Shown piece by piece: positions 52,596 through 61,469 of a DNA stretch of 64,000 nucleotides. Both the position numbers and the translations under genes were made by a program. The stretch comes from Pontibacter sp. HSC-36F09. Its GTDB lineage: Bacteria; Bacteroidota; Bacteroidia; Cytophagales; Hymenobacteraceae. The stretch's first letter is position 1; every line of letters starts with the position of its first letter. The notes beneath the pieces are model-generated. The model did no database searches. It saw only the letters and a list, made by a program, of their open reading frames with translations, and was not told the DNA's origin. The stretch is from positions 682,001 through 746,000 of the forward strand of contig NZ_JALKAA010000001.1 of the NCBI RefSeq assembly GCF_024171605.1, in the 5' to 3' direction.

Positions 52596-53081
52596 CTAAA
52601 TATGCGAAAGAGGCGCTGTCAGATCCTTAACCTCTGTCTGCAGCTCCTGGGCAAGCGGCTTTATTCGTGCCATAGCGTCCGCTTTTTCACCGTCACTTGA
52701 CAGCAGGATCTTGGTGTCGTCCTCCAACCACAGGAAGCTATCGAACGAAGTAGAAGCGGTAGGACGCCAGGTACGGCGCGAGTCGGAAGAAAGGTATCTG
52801 TTCTTCTTGAGAAAAATGCATTTAGTGCCGGGGTAAGGTTCTCTGGTGCCAACAGTATGGCCTAGTACATTTACTCCCATGCAATAAGTGCCTTGGTACA
52901 GATCAATTTCGAGGCACTTAAACTGGACCAATGGAAAAATCCTGAGCACAATCATCAGGACACCAACCACTGGATAAGTCATGCAAAGCCAAACGCCGCC
53001 AGCGATAATAACAATAGCGTATACCTTCGTCGTGAAGCCAATAGGATCAGTCAGTCTGTAGCGTAGTAGAGGTGTTTCCAT
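52596..53081 (-). CDS. Unknown membrane protein, paralogue of 35818-36312
   Basis: A 161-residue protein with two closely spaced hydrophobic segments (about residues 18-50) and a soluble C-terminal domain, CIFLKKNRYLSS... through LAQELQTEVKDLTAPL. The C-terminal half matches the 35818-36312 product at several points, in the same order. The pairing suggests a small paralogous family in this genome. Function unknown. Confidence 0.65.
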   Translation of the reverse strand: METPLLRYRLTDPIGFTTKVYAIVIIAGGVWLCMTYPVVGVLMIVLRIFPLVQFKCLEIDLYQGTYCMGVNVLGHTVGTREPYPGTKCIFLKKNRYLSSDSRRTWRPTASTSFDSFLWLEDDTKILLSSDGEKADAMARIKPLAQELQTEVKDLTAPLSHI

Positions 53082-53269
53082 TGAGTGTACAAGGTATAGA
53101 CTTATGGGAAGAGAGTCGGGAGTTATGATCGTGCTTGGCAGTTTATTGTAGCCAAAGCAGCACTTAAGAGTGCTCTAGGCCCTGTACAGATTAGGGTGAT
53201 TCTGAAGTAAGATAGCAGGACAAGGGGCCTCACAGTATTTGCGAAACCTGTGAAGGTTTAGAGGATGGC

Positions 53270-53500
53270 CTACGCTGCATCCAGTTTTCGCACATGCAGA
53301 ATTTCTTTGGCAGAAACCTCTCTCACTTGTCGCGCTTCCAGAGTTTCTACAGCAATCGTGTCGCCATTAGAAGCAAAAAACTCCACTTCGTAGCCTGCCC
53401 CGTTATTGTATACCTCCACGACAACACTCAGATCGCCCTGCTTTAGGTTGGTGTTAGGTATATCTTCTGTTAAAACAACTCTTTCGTATGCTGCTATCAA
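53270..53500 (-). CDS. DUF4926 protein
   Basis: A 76-residue protein with the DUF4926 pattern: MIAAYERVVLTEDIPNTNLKQGDL, then VVVEVYNNGAGYEVEFF and DTIAVETLEARQVREV. DUF4926 proteins are small beta-barrel-like proteins often found next to toxin or immunity-like genes. Here it lies 9 bases downstream of the RelE/ParE-type toxin on the same strand, so the three genes from 54067 to 53270 form one unit. Confidence 0.8.
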   Translation of the reverse strand: MIAAYERVVLTEDIPNTNLKQGDLSVVVEVYNNGAGYEVEFFASNGDTIAVETLEARQVREVSAKEILHVRKLDAA

Positions 53501-53509
53501 GGGAATAAG

Positions 53510-53815
53510 CTATACCTTCCGTTTATCTGGATTTTGACGATTGTCGAAACAGGCTAAAATTTGAATCTGGGATTCAGTTTCACGGAAGAAGATTGAATTT
53601 TGGGGAGTTGCGACGCACCTACGCACGCTCCTGCTTTCAGATACTAAAGGGAATTGTTGTGGACTTTGTGCTATGCGTTGAATTTGCATCTGTATTGTAG
53701 ATTCAAACTTCTGCGCCGCGTTATCGCCCCATATATCTAAAATGTAGGACAAGGTAGCCAAGTATTCCTCTGTTGCTCTTTCAGACCAGACAACCTCTTT
53801 AAACTCTATCCGCAT
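53510..53815 (-). CDS. RelE/ParE-type toxin
   Basis: A 101-residue protein of the RelE/ParE superfamily: VVWSERATEEYLATLSYILDIWG (helix pair), SPQQFPLVSESRSVRRCV and NSIFFRETESQIQILACFDNRQNPDK, where the final strand-and-tail is typical of ParE. RelE toxins cleave mRNA and ParE toxins poison gyrase; which applies here is not decided. Its ATG directly follows the stop of the antitoxin-like gene (TAGATG), so they are translationally coupled. Confidence 0.85.
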   Translation of the reverse strand: MRIEFKEVVWSERATEEYLATLSYILDIWGDNAAQKFESTIQMQIQRIAQSPQQFPLVSESRSVRRCVATPQNSIFFRETESQIQILACFDNRQNPDKRKV

Positions 53816-54067
53816 CTAAGCACGTTTTCTTCTAAGTTCTCGGCTTCTTTCTAGCAAGTTGTCATTCGTAACAGCCCTTCCCTGCTCGAAGTCCCGCAGA
53901 CCAGCCTCCACAGTTGTAATCTCCTCCTCTGACATACCTTGCCAATCCTGCGCCTCAGCACTTTCTAACTTCTGTTCTATAGCACGCCATGCTTCTATCG
54001 GAATCTGAACAGCGGTCACTTCCCCTTTTTCATTCGATACATACTGTAGTTTAATGGCTGAACTCAT
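53816..54067 (-). CDS. Antitoxin-like protein
   Basis: An 83-residue acidic protein with a beta-rich N-terminus (MSSAIKLQYVSNEKGEVTAVQIPIEAWRAIEQKL) and a helical C-terminus (LRDFEQGRAVTNDNLLERSREL). The order, size and abutting stop/start with the toxin identify it as the cognate antitoxin. The N-terminal part may be a short Phd/PrlF-like DNA-binding fold, but no clear family is seen. Confidence 0.75.
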   Translation of the reverse strand: MSSAIKLQYVSNEKGEVTAVQIPIEAWRAIEQKLESAEAQDWQGMSEEEITTVEAGLRDFEQGRAVTNDNLLERSRELRRKRA

Positions 54068-54144
54068 GGTAAAGGATGTTTGCTTTGTAAAGCAATATAC
54101 GGATTTTGGGGAGAATTGAATAGACGACTTAGTGTGTACCGCTT

Positions 54145-54229
54145 TTTCGGATTTGCAATCCGCTTTTAGCTTTTTCTTTGCGGTCAGTATTGCTTAAGCT
54201 TGCAAAGCAGTCGGATTGCAAATCCGAAA
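54145..54229. repeat. Inverted repeat upstream of the toxin-antitoxin unit
   Basis: TTTCGGATTTGCAATCCG (54145-54162) and CGGATTGCAAATCCGAAA (54212-54229) are exact reverse complements with 49 bases between. Each arm is itself a near palindrome. The element lies in the gap between the TA unit and the small membrane proteins. It may be a bidirectional terminator, a transposon scar (MITE-like) or a REP-like repeat. Confidence 0.75.
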
Positions 54230-54258
54230 TAGCGAGGAATGAATAGTCAAGTGAGTCC

Positions 54259-54459
54259 CTAACGTCGCAGCCTATACCTCAACCACACTAACCTTACTTT
54301 TTGGAGAAAGAAAATGCCAAAGAGCATCACAGTAATGGCAGGGTATAACAGCACAAAAAACAGCGCATTGATTTCGTAGTACGACAGCCCGAGCAGGTTT
54401 GCAAGGTTGATCACAAAATCAGTGCAGTAGTGGTATACAAACAGGGCAATCTCAATCAT
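54259..54459 (-). CDS. Small membrane protein, second gene of a two-gene set (66 aa)
   Basis: A 66-residue protein with one or two membrane segments: YHYCTDFVINLANLLGLSYYEINALFFVLLYPAITVML. This sequence style is recurrent next to small Cys-containing membrane proteins in Bacteroidota. Its ATG overlaps the stop of the upstream reading frame as ATGA, so the two are coupled. Function unknown. Confidence 0.6.
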   Translation of the reverse strand: MIEIALFVYHYCTDFVINLANLLGLSYYEINALFFVLLYPAITVMLFGIFFLQKVRLVWLRYRLRR

Positions 54460-54853
54460 ACTTTCTGCTTTAAAAGGCGGATTTGCTTTTGTAGCCTGAT
54501 AGATTTAATAAACAGGTAGGACATAAGCAGAGGGCAGAGCACCACCAGAAACACGATGTTTGCCAGCACATAGTTCCGCATCATGCCCAGAACAGTAATG
54601 ATGCCGAAGTACATTGGGTCTACCAAAAGACAATAGGCTTGAGCCATTTCACATGGTGCTGCTTGCAATACAGTGTATCATTATGGCAGTGCCAGGTACA
54701 GGCATCAGGTATAGATACTGCCGAATTAATCTTTGAAAGGCTTTCTGTATGCTTTCCGCTCCCCTCTACCAATTGCCTGCTGTATTCATTTACCGCAATC
54801 ATAACGGTAAAGGCCGCAAGAAGAGGCGCGAGATATATGAGAAGCTTTTTCAA
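54456..54853 (-). pseudogene. Frameshifted small membrane gene (Cys-His-containing)
   Basis: Two overlapping frames appear to be parts of one gene. The first (from 54853) has an N-terminal membrane segment (LLIYLAPLLAAFTVMIAV) and CTWHCHNDTLYCKQHHVKWL, then stops at 54620. The second frame continues with LVDPMYFGIITVLG, RNYVLANIVFLVVLCPLLMS and ends at 54456. Joining the frames around 54620-54660 gives a plausible protein of about 130 residues. One base missing, a sequencing error or a programmed shift could cause this; I favour a decayed gene or an error. The intact 66-residue gene follows. Confidence 0.55.
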
Positions 54854-55035
54854 TTACTATTTCAAAGCTGTTTTTTTTAATGATTGATTTTGCTAGTTAC
54901 TGCTTCACTCAATCTGGGTGTTGGGGATACCAGCAAGTACTCAGCTTGCTAAAGTATGATAATTTCTACTATAAATTGCCTTCATAAACAGCTGAACGTT
55001 GCTCTTATATTAGACCTGCTAATAGAGGCAGTTTA

Positions 55036-56028
55036 CTAAGCATCCTCTGAAGTTATTCTAATCCATTGAATAAAGTAGAATAAATACCTAAATAGCACTA
55101 GTAAGAAGAACAATATAACAGAGATCTGGGGGAGCAGTAATAAAATGTCTTCGTCATTGTTTGAAAAGAAGTTATTAAAATTATATTCTGCTTGAGAATA
55201 GCGGCTGTACGTGTTGTAATTATTTGTATAAGTCTCATACGTTATGTCTTTGTTCAACAAATATGCCTGATGTGATAAGCTATCTTTAGCTTCTAAATAT
55301 TTATAATAATGATTGTATGCCTCATTATTCGAGATTACAATAGGAGTATAAGTACTAAAGAAAATCCCTCTTCCTATTCTTTCTTCCAAAGGCACCTTCG
55401 TTCTATTTTTCTCAAATTTCTCTTCTTCGATTTCGTTAATCTTTGCAATTCTGTTTTCTTCTATCTGGTAGAGCTCCTTTTGAATATTGAGATCAGTCAC
55501 AAAAGCCGCAGATTCTTTTCCTACAGCTTCAGAGTAAGAATTAAAGTCGTAATTTTCAATATTCTTTAAAATATCTTCATATTCGACTACTTTGCTTTGA
55601 TAATCCTCTTTTCTCTCTATGTATGTACTATAGGAATCATGATATATGTATAAGCCATAGACTAAAGCTGCAACAACACCACCAAAAAGAGAGAAAACTG
55701 CAATTTTAAAATTCGTTTTCAACTCCTTTGCAAATCGTATTCTAATCTTTTCAGAATTAAAATATGAACCACTCTTTTTTTTAAAGTGGTTTTTTCTCAA
55801 TCCTAGATTAACATTCAAAGTACTTACTTTCGAAAATTCAAATACTTCTTTAGGAACTGGAGGAGGAGTAGATATTAAGAACTTCTTCAGTTCTTCAACT
55901 TCATGCGCTTCTTTCCATTCGGAAAGCCCCTCTTGCCATACTAATGTGGCACTATTTATATTAAGCCTCCCTATTTGATCTACATCGTATGGCCCTTGTT
56001 GCTCCCCATCGAATATAAAATAGTACAT
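55036..56028 (-). CDS. GYF_2 (DUF4339) domain membrane protein
   Basis: A 330-residue protein. The N-terminal GYF_2 domain is clear: QQGPYDVDQIGRL...ATLVWQEGLSEWKEAHEVEEL (about residues 9-47). A membrane segment lies at about residues 112-130, then a long Tyr-rich, coiled-coil-like region (about 135-290), and a final pair of hydrophobic segments near the C-terminus. GYF domains bind proline-rich ligands. The gene is markedly AT-rich compared with its neighbours and carries no AGGTATA word, so it may be acquired. Confidence 0.8.
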   Translation of the reverse strand: MYYFIFDGEQQGPYDVDQIGRLNINSATLVWQEGLSEWKEAHEVEELKKFLISTPPPVPKEVFEFSKVSTLNVNLGLRKNHFKKKSGSYFNSEKIRIRFAKELKTNFKIAVFSLFGGVVAALVYGLYIYHDSYSTYIERKEDYQSKVVEYEDILKNIENYDFNSYSEAVGKESAAFVTDLNIQKELYQIEENRIAKINEIEEEKFEKNRTKVPLEERIGRGIFFSTYTPIVISNNEAYNHYYKYLEAKDSLSHQAYLLNKDITYETYTNNYNTYSRYSQAEYNFNNFFSNNDEDILLLLPQISVILFFLLVLFRYLFYFIQWIRITSEDA

Positions 56029-56245
56029 AATCTTCGTCTTAAAAACAATAGATACAAATATATAAATATTTAAAATAAATATACTCTGTTTTATACACGA
56101 TTTATCCCACTTCCCCGCAACTTTCTCCCTCTCCTCTCAGTTCTGATAAAGCATTAGTTTATTTACCTTTGTAAAATAACAACCAGCAGAACACGACTAT
56201 CGAAAAGTCCTGTGTTCTGCCTTTGCTGTTTTGTGATATACCTGA

Positions 56246-59200
56246 ATGAAAGTAACTGATTTTCTAGAGCTGTACCGACTCGATGGGGTGGTGCAGACCA
56301 TTGCCGAGCGACTCAAAGCCGATAAACCCTACCGTCTGCAACTTAAAGGTATGGCGGGCAGCCTGGATGCCGTGATGGCTTCGGCCGTCTATACCTTGCA
56401 CCCGCAGCACCAACTCTTCGTTTTGCACGACAAAGAAGAGGCGGCTTATTTCTATACCGATCTTAAAAACCTGCTCGGCGACGAGAAGGAGGTCATGCTG
56501 TTCCCGACGTCCTACAAGCGGCCCTACAGCTTCGACGATACCGAGAACGCCAACATCCTGATGCGGGCCGAGGTGCTCAACCGCCTCAACACCAAATCCG
56601 ACAAAGGCGAGCTGATCGTGACCTACCCCGAGGCGCTCACCGAAAAAGTGATCAACAAAAAATCGCTGGTAGAGAATACGCTGGGTGCCAAGGTAGGCGA
56701 AAAGCTGGATGTGAACTTTCTGAGCGAGATGCTGGCTGAGTATGGCTTTGAGCGGACGGAGTTTGTTTACGAAGCGGGCCAGTATGCTGTGCGCGGGGGC
56801 ATTGTGGACGTGTTTTCTTACGCCAACGACCTGCCCTACCGCATCGAGCTTTTCGGTGATGAAATTGAAAGTATACGCTCCTTCGATCCCGATACGCAGC
56901 TGTCTGTAGAGACGAAAAAAAGCATCTCGATTATACCTAACGTGCAGACCAAACTGCTGCAGGAGACACGTGAGGCTTTCCTTGATTTCGTGCCAAAGAA
57001 CACCGCCATCTGGTTTAAGGATGTGCGCCAGACACTGGACGTGATTGACGAGTACTTCGACAAGGCGTCACAGGCTTTTGAGAAGCTGATGGCCGGAAGC
57101 GGTGGCACCCAGATTGTGTCTGATCCGGAGCAGCTGTTCCAAACGCAGAAACAGTTCAAGAAGCTGCTTGAGAAGTTCAGCATCGTGGAGTTTGGCAAGC
57201 GCTTCAACTACAAAGACACCGAAGTGCTGCAGCTGCAGTCCAAGCCGCAGCCCTCGTTCAACAAGGACTTCAACCGTCTGGTAAAGGACCTGCACGAGCA
57301 GCAGAGCAAAGGCTTTGTCAACGTCATCGCCACCGAGTCGCCGCGCCAGATCAACCGTCTCACCACCATTTTCGACGAGCTGGACCACGACATGCGTTTC
57401 CAGCATTTGGCCGTGTCGTTGCGCGAAGGATTTATTGACGAGCAGCTCAAGATCACCTGCTATACCGATCACCAGTTGTTCGACCGTTTTTATCAGCACA
57501 AAGCCAAAGAGGGCCGCTCCAAGACTAAGGCGATGACGCTGAAGGAGTTGCGCACCCTGCAGCCCGGCGACTACATCACCCACATGGACTACGGTGTAGG
57601 CCGCTTTGCCGGACTGGAGAAAGTGGAGGTTGGCGGGCGTTTGCAGGAGGCGATCAGACTGGTATACCGCGACGACGATTTGCTGTACGTTTCCATCCAC
57701 TCCCTGCACAAAATCAGCAAGTATAGCGGCAAGGAAGGCGGTCCGCCGACCATGAGCAAACTGGGCTCGCCTGAGTGGGAGAACAAGAAAAAGAAAGTAA
57801 AGAGCAAGGTAAAGGATATTGCTGCCGAACTCATACAGCTATACGCCAAGCGCAAAGCCGCGCCAGGTTACGCCTATACCCGCGATGGCTTCCTGCAGGC
57901 CGAGCTGGAGTCTTCGTTCATTTACGAAGACACCCCCGACCAGGGCAAAGCCACTGAAGACGTGAAAGCCGACATGGAACAGCCTCACCCAATGGACCGC
58001 CTCGTGTGCGGCGACGTGGGCTTCGGCAAAACTGAGGTGGCCATGCGCGCTGCCTTCAAAGCAGCCTGCGACGGCAAGCAGGTGGCCGTACTTGTGCCGA
58101 CTACGGTGCTGGCCATGCAGCATTTCAAAACCTTCCGCGACCGACTCGAGCAATTCCCGATTACAGTGGATTATATCAACCGCTTCAAAACGGCCAAGGA
58201 TATCAAAAACACCTTACAACGGGTAGCTGAAGGCAAAGTAGACATCCTGATCGGAACGCACCGTATTGCCAGCAAAGACGTCAAATTCAAAGACCTGGGC
58301 TTGCTCGTGATCGACGAGGAACAGAAGTTCGGTGTGAAGACCAAAGAGAAGCTCAAGGAGATGCGTGTGAACGTGGATACCCTTACGCTCACAGCTACGC
58401 CTATACCTAGAACACTGCACTTTTCGCTCATGGGTGCCCGCGACCTGAGCGTGATCGCTACACCACCACCGAACCGTCAGCCAGTAAAAACGGAGTTACA
58501 TGTGTTCGATGAAGTACTGATCCGGGATGCCGTGGCGACCGAACTGAAGCGGGGCGGGCAGGTATTTTTTGTGCATAACCGCGTGAAGGATATCGAGGAG
58601 ATGGCCAACATGATTCTGAAGCTGGTGCCGGATGCCCGCATCACCTTCGCCCACGGGCAGATGGATGGCGAGACACTGGAAAAGCGCATGATGAAGTTCG
58701 TGGATGGCGAGTACGACGTGCTCGTGTCGACCAACATCATCGAATCAGGCCTCGATATACCGAACGCCAACACCATCATCATCAACCGGGCACATATGTT
58801 CGGTTTGTCGGACTTGCACCAGATGCGGGGCCGCGTGGGTCGCTCCAACAAGAAAGCCTATTGCTACCTGCTCACGCCACCTGTAGCCGGCCTGCCAACC
58901 GATGCCCGCAAGCGTCTGAGCGTGCTCGAAGAATTCTCCGATCTCGGTGAGGGCTTCAAAATTGCCATGCGTGACCTGGATATACGCGGGGCTGGTAACC
59001 TGCTGGGAGGCGAGCAAAGCGGCTTCATCAACGACCTGGGATTCGAGATGTACCACCAGGTGCTCGACGATGCCATCAAAGAGTTGAAGGAAACGGAGTT
59101 CCGCGACCTCTTCCTGAAAGACAACCTGGCGGAGTTTGTGGAGCCCGTGCGTGACTGTAACATCGAGACGGATATGGAAGTGCTGATACCGGATTGGTAT

Positions 59201-59617
59201 GTGGGCAACATCTCGGAGCGCCTTAACCTGTACAGCAAACTCGACAGCACCAAAGACCTGCAGGACCTGAAGAAATTACAAGCTAGTATCGTAGACCGCT
59301 TTGGTCCGCTGCCGCAGGAGGTACAGAAACTGATCGAGATCGTAAAACTGCGCTGGCAGGCACAGCAGTTGGGTTTCGAGAAGCTTACTATCAAAAAGGA
59401 AGTCATGAAAGGCTACCTGCCGAGCGAGAACAACGACGCCTATTTCCAGTCCGAGACCTTTGGCAACATCCTCAAGTACGTGCAGCAGCACTCACGCCGC
59501 TCCCGCCTGAAGGAGGCCAAAGACAAACTGATTGTGATTGTAGAAGACATCCGGAACATTGCCGATGCCCGCGAAGTATTCGACAGTCTCGATGTAAAAG
59601 CCACTGTGAAAGGATAA
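56246..59617 (+). CDS. mfd: Transcription-repair coupling factor Mfd
   Basis: Mfd removes stalled RNA polymerase at DNA lesions and recruits UvrA. At 1123 residues it is full length. Order: UvrB-homology N-terminal modules (about 1-350), RNA polymerase interaction domain starting GDYITHMDYGVGRFAGLEKV (about 441), helicase lobe with Walker A GDVGFGKTEVAMRAAF (about 588) and DEEQ box (DEEQKFGV, about 689), TLTATPIPRTL, motif VI MRGRVGRSNKKAYCYLL, and the C-terminal TRCF domain. Start at 56246 gives MKVTDFLELYRLD. A hairpin terminator follows. Confidence 0.97.
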   Translation: MKVTDFLELYRLDGVVQTIAERLKADKPYRLQLKGMAGSLDAVMASAVYTLHPQHQLFVLHDKEEAAYFYTDLKNLLGDEKEVMLFPTSYKRPYSFDDTENANILMRAEVLNRLNTKSDKGELIVTYPEALTEKVINKKSLVENTLGAKVGEKLDVNFLSEMLAEYGFERTEFVYEAGQYAVRGGIVDVFSYANDLPYRIELFGDEIESIRSFDPDTQLSVETKKSISIIPNVQTKLLQETREAFLDFVPKNTAIWFKDVRQTLDVIDEYFDKASQAFEKLMAGSGGTQIVSDPEQLFQTQKQFKKLLEKFSIVEFGKRFNYKDTEVLQLQSKPQPSFNKDFNRLVKDLHEQQSKGFVNVIATESPRQINRLTTIFDELDHDMRFQHLAVSLREGFIDEQLKITCYTDHQLFDRFYQHKAKEGRSKTKAMTLKELRTLQPGDYITHMDYGVGRFAGLEKVEVGGRLQEAIRLVYRDDDLLYVSIHSLHKISKYSGKEGGPPTMSKLGSPEWENKKKKVKSKVKDIAAELIQLYAKRKAAPGYAYTRDGFLQAELESSFIYEDTPDQGKATEDVKADMEQPHPMDRLVCGDVGFGKTEVAMRAAFKAACDGKQVAVLVPTTVLAMQHFKTFRDRLEQFPITVDYINRFKTAKDIKNTLQRVAEGKVDILIGTHRIASKDVKFKDLGLLVIDEEQKFGVKTKEKLKEMRVNVDTLTLTATPIPRTLHFSLMGARDLSVIATPPPNRQPVKTELHVFDEVLIRDAVATELKRGGQVFFVHNRVKDIEEMANMILKLVPDARITFAHGQMDGETLEKRMMKFVDGEYDVLVSTNIIESGLDIPNANTIIINRAHMFGLSDLHQMRGRVGRSNKKAYCYLLTPPVAGLPTDARKRLSVLEEFSDLGEGFKIAMRDLDIRGAGNLLGGEQSGFINDLGFEMYHQVLDDAIKELKETEFRDLFLKDNLAEFVEPVRDCNIETDMEVLIPDWYVGNISERLNLYSKLDSTKDLQDLKKLQASIVDRFGPLPQEVQKLIEIVKLRWQAQQLGFEKLTIKKEVMKGYLPSENNDAYFQSETFGNILKYVQQHSRRSRLKEAKDKLIVIVEDIRNIADAREVFDSLDVKATVKG

Positions 59618-59658
59618 ACACATATAGCGCGAGTCCTTAAAAGTAGGCAGAACTGTAA

Positions 59659-59712
59659 CAGCTGCACACGCTATGAAACTACAAGGTGTGTGCAGCTGAA
59701 CATTTTTCTTAC
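59659..59712 (+). terminator. Terminator after mfd
   Basis: CAGCTGCACAC (59659-59669) pairs with GTGTGCAGCTG (59688-59698), followed by AACATTTTTCTT. Confidence 0.75.
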
Positions 59713-59805
59713 GACCGCGCGATTCAGGGTAATATTTAGATTAAATTTTGCTATTTTGGAAACTTATAAGCTACGAAAACCGAACTTAATCTAATATTTA
59801 TTCCT

Positions 59806-61407
59806 GTGCCCCACACAACTGCGATATCACTACCTATGCTAGAGCCCATCTTCAGGGCCCTGCCAAGGCTATATGCTGTCCTGAATCCTGATCTTGTCAT
59901 TGTTGAGGCTACTGACGCATTGCTGAAGCTATTCCAGATGACACGTGAGCAGATCATAGGTCACCCCCTTTTCGAGCTATTCCCAAATAACCCTAAATAT
60001 CCTGAGTTTAAGGAGTCTGTACTACAATGCCTGCAGCATGCACTGACGCATAAGGAGAGTTTTCATAATGCCATGCTCCGCTACGACATACAGTCTGCCT
60101 CAGGGTATGAGGAGCGCTACTGGAGTGCGACCAGCGTACCAGTGCTGAACGACGTCGGGGAAGTACAATACCTCATACACGAGGTAAGCGATGTAACCGA
60201 CAAGGTCCTGTTTGAGCGCCTGCACCAGCAGAGTCAGGAACAGCTGAACCTCATCAGCAACGCCACCAAAGCCATTGCATGGGAATACGATATCGTCAAT
60301 GACTGCATGCACTGGGGGGAAGGGCTTCAGGAAATACTTGGCTATACACCCGAAGAAATGGGACCGGGGGGCAAATCCTGGGATTCGCGGGTACATCCGG
60401 ATGATTTCGATGAGGTGCAACGCAGTATAAAGGAGGCATTGGATAACAAGCAAAGTGCCTGGAAGGGTGAGTACCGTTTTCAAAAGGCGGATGGCAGCTA
60501 TGCTTACATCCTGGACCAAGGCTACACGACCTATGATTCCGAAGGTGAGCCTATCCGCACCATCGGCTCTATTATCAATATTACCCAGAACAGAGACACA
60601 CAACAGGCCCTCCGGGAAAGTGACGCCCGCTTCCATCACCTGCTGGAGGCGCTTCCACACATGGCCTGGACGGCTTCACCAAAAGGCAAGGTGCTCTTCT
60701 TCAACGAAAACTGGTACAGCTATACCGGTATGCGCCGCGGTCACACGCACGGCTGGATCAGCGTGGTTCATCCGGAAGACTCGGCCATGGTGCTCACCAG
60801 TTGGCACAATGCGGTGGCTTCAGACACTAGCTTTGAAATAGAGTACCGCATACGCCACCACTTGGACGGTAGCTACCGCTGGTTTCTGGAACGTGGCTTG
60901 CCGATGCGCGACGCCAATGGAAACATTACTCTCTGGATCGGCACTTACACGGATATAGATGACCAGAAAAATCAGGTGGAGGAGCACAAAGACGACCACT
61001 TGGAGAACCTGCTGCGTCTTTCGCCGGTGCACCTGTGCCTGTTGCATGGTCCTAACCATGTGTGCCAGTATGTGACCCCCGGCGTATACAAGCTATATGG
61101 CAACCGCAGCTACGTTGGCCACACTGCCCGTGAGATTTGGCCGGAGCTCGAACCGATCGGTTTTTTTGATCTGCTGCATGAGGTATACACCAAAGGGCGC
61201 ACCGTGTACATCAACGAGTTCCGCACACAAATTGACGACGACTTCAATGGCAACCCGCGCGATGCCTTTTTTAACTTTAAATACCAACCTTTGTTCGACA
61301 GCACCTCTACTGTAGAGGGCATTATGATTTCGGCCATAGAAGTAACCAACCTGGTAATAGCCAGGCAAAGAGCGGAGGCACTGGCAAGAGGAGAATCCGG
61401 ATCTTAA
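59806..61407 (+). CDS. PAS-repeat sensor without an output domain
   Basis: A 533-residue cytoplasmic protein of about four PAS domains: PAS1 (about 15-125), PAS2 with PAC motif YRFQKADGSYAYILDQG and IGSIINITQ (about 145-270), PAS3 (ALPHMAWTASPKGKVLFFN through IGTYTDIDDQK, about 275-390) and PAS4 (LLRLSPVHLCLLHGPN, about 400-520). A normal Bacteroidota kinase would continue with HisKA and HATPase domains, but a stop follows at residue 534. The start is a GTG at 59806; an ATG at 59836 is possible. A response regulator follows, 62 bases downstream. Confidence 0.85.
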   Translation: MPHTTAISLPMLEPIFRALPRLYAVLNPDLVIVEATDALLKLFQMTREQIIGHPLFELFPNNPKYPEFKESVLQCLQHALTHKESFHNAMLRYDIQSASGYEERYWSATSVPVLNDVGEVQYLIHEVSDVTDKVLFERLHQQSQEQLNLISNATKAIAWEYDIVNDCMHWGEGLQEILGYTPEEMGPGGKSWDSRVHPDDFDEVQRSIKEALDNKQSAWKGEYRFQKADGSYAYILDQGYTTYDSEGEPIRTIGSIINITQNRDTQQALRESDARFHHLLEALPHMAWTASPKGKVLFFNENWYSYTGMRRGHTHGWISVVHPEDSAMVLTSWHNAVASDTSFEIEYRIRHHLDGSYRWFLERGLPMRDANGNITLWIGTYTDIDDQKNQVEEHKDDHLENLLRLSPVHLCLLHGPNHVCQYVTPGVYKLYGNRSYVGHTAREIWPELEPIGFFDLLHEVYTKGRTVYINEFRTQIDDDFNGNPRDAFFNFKYQPLFDSTSTVEGIMISAIEVTNLVIARQRAEALARGESGS

Positions 61408-61416
61408 TTTTTTAAC

Positions 61417-61446
61417 TTTGTTTAAAACAAAAAAGGCCATAATTTG
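61417..61446 (+). promoter_or_regulatory. Possible promoter of the response regulator
   Basis: TTTG (61417-61420) and TAATTTG (61440-61446) with 19 bases between resemble the Bacteroidota -33/-7 pair, missing one base of the -7 box. The start codon is 24 bases downstream. Confidence 0.35.
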
Positions 61447-61469
61447 TAAAAGAACTCAAAATACAAGCT

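Noticed and set aside
54456..54853. A programmed frameshift in the Cys-His membrane gene
   Set aside because: No slippery heptamer with a downstream structure is evident at the junction; decay or sequencing error is simpler.
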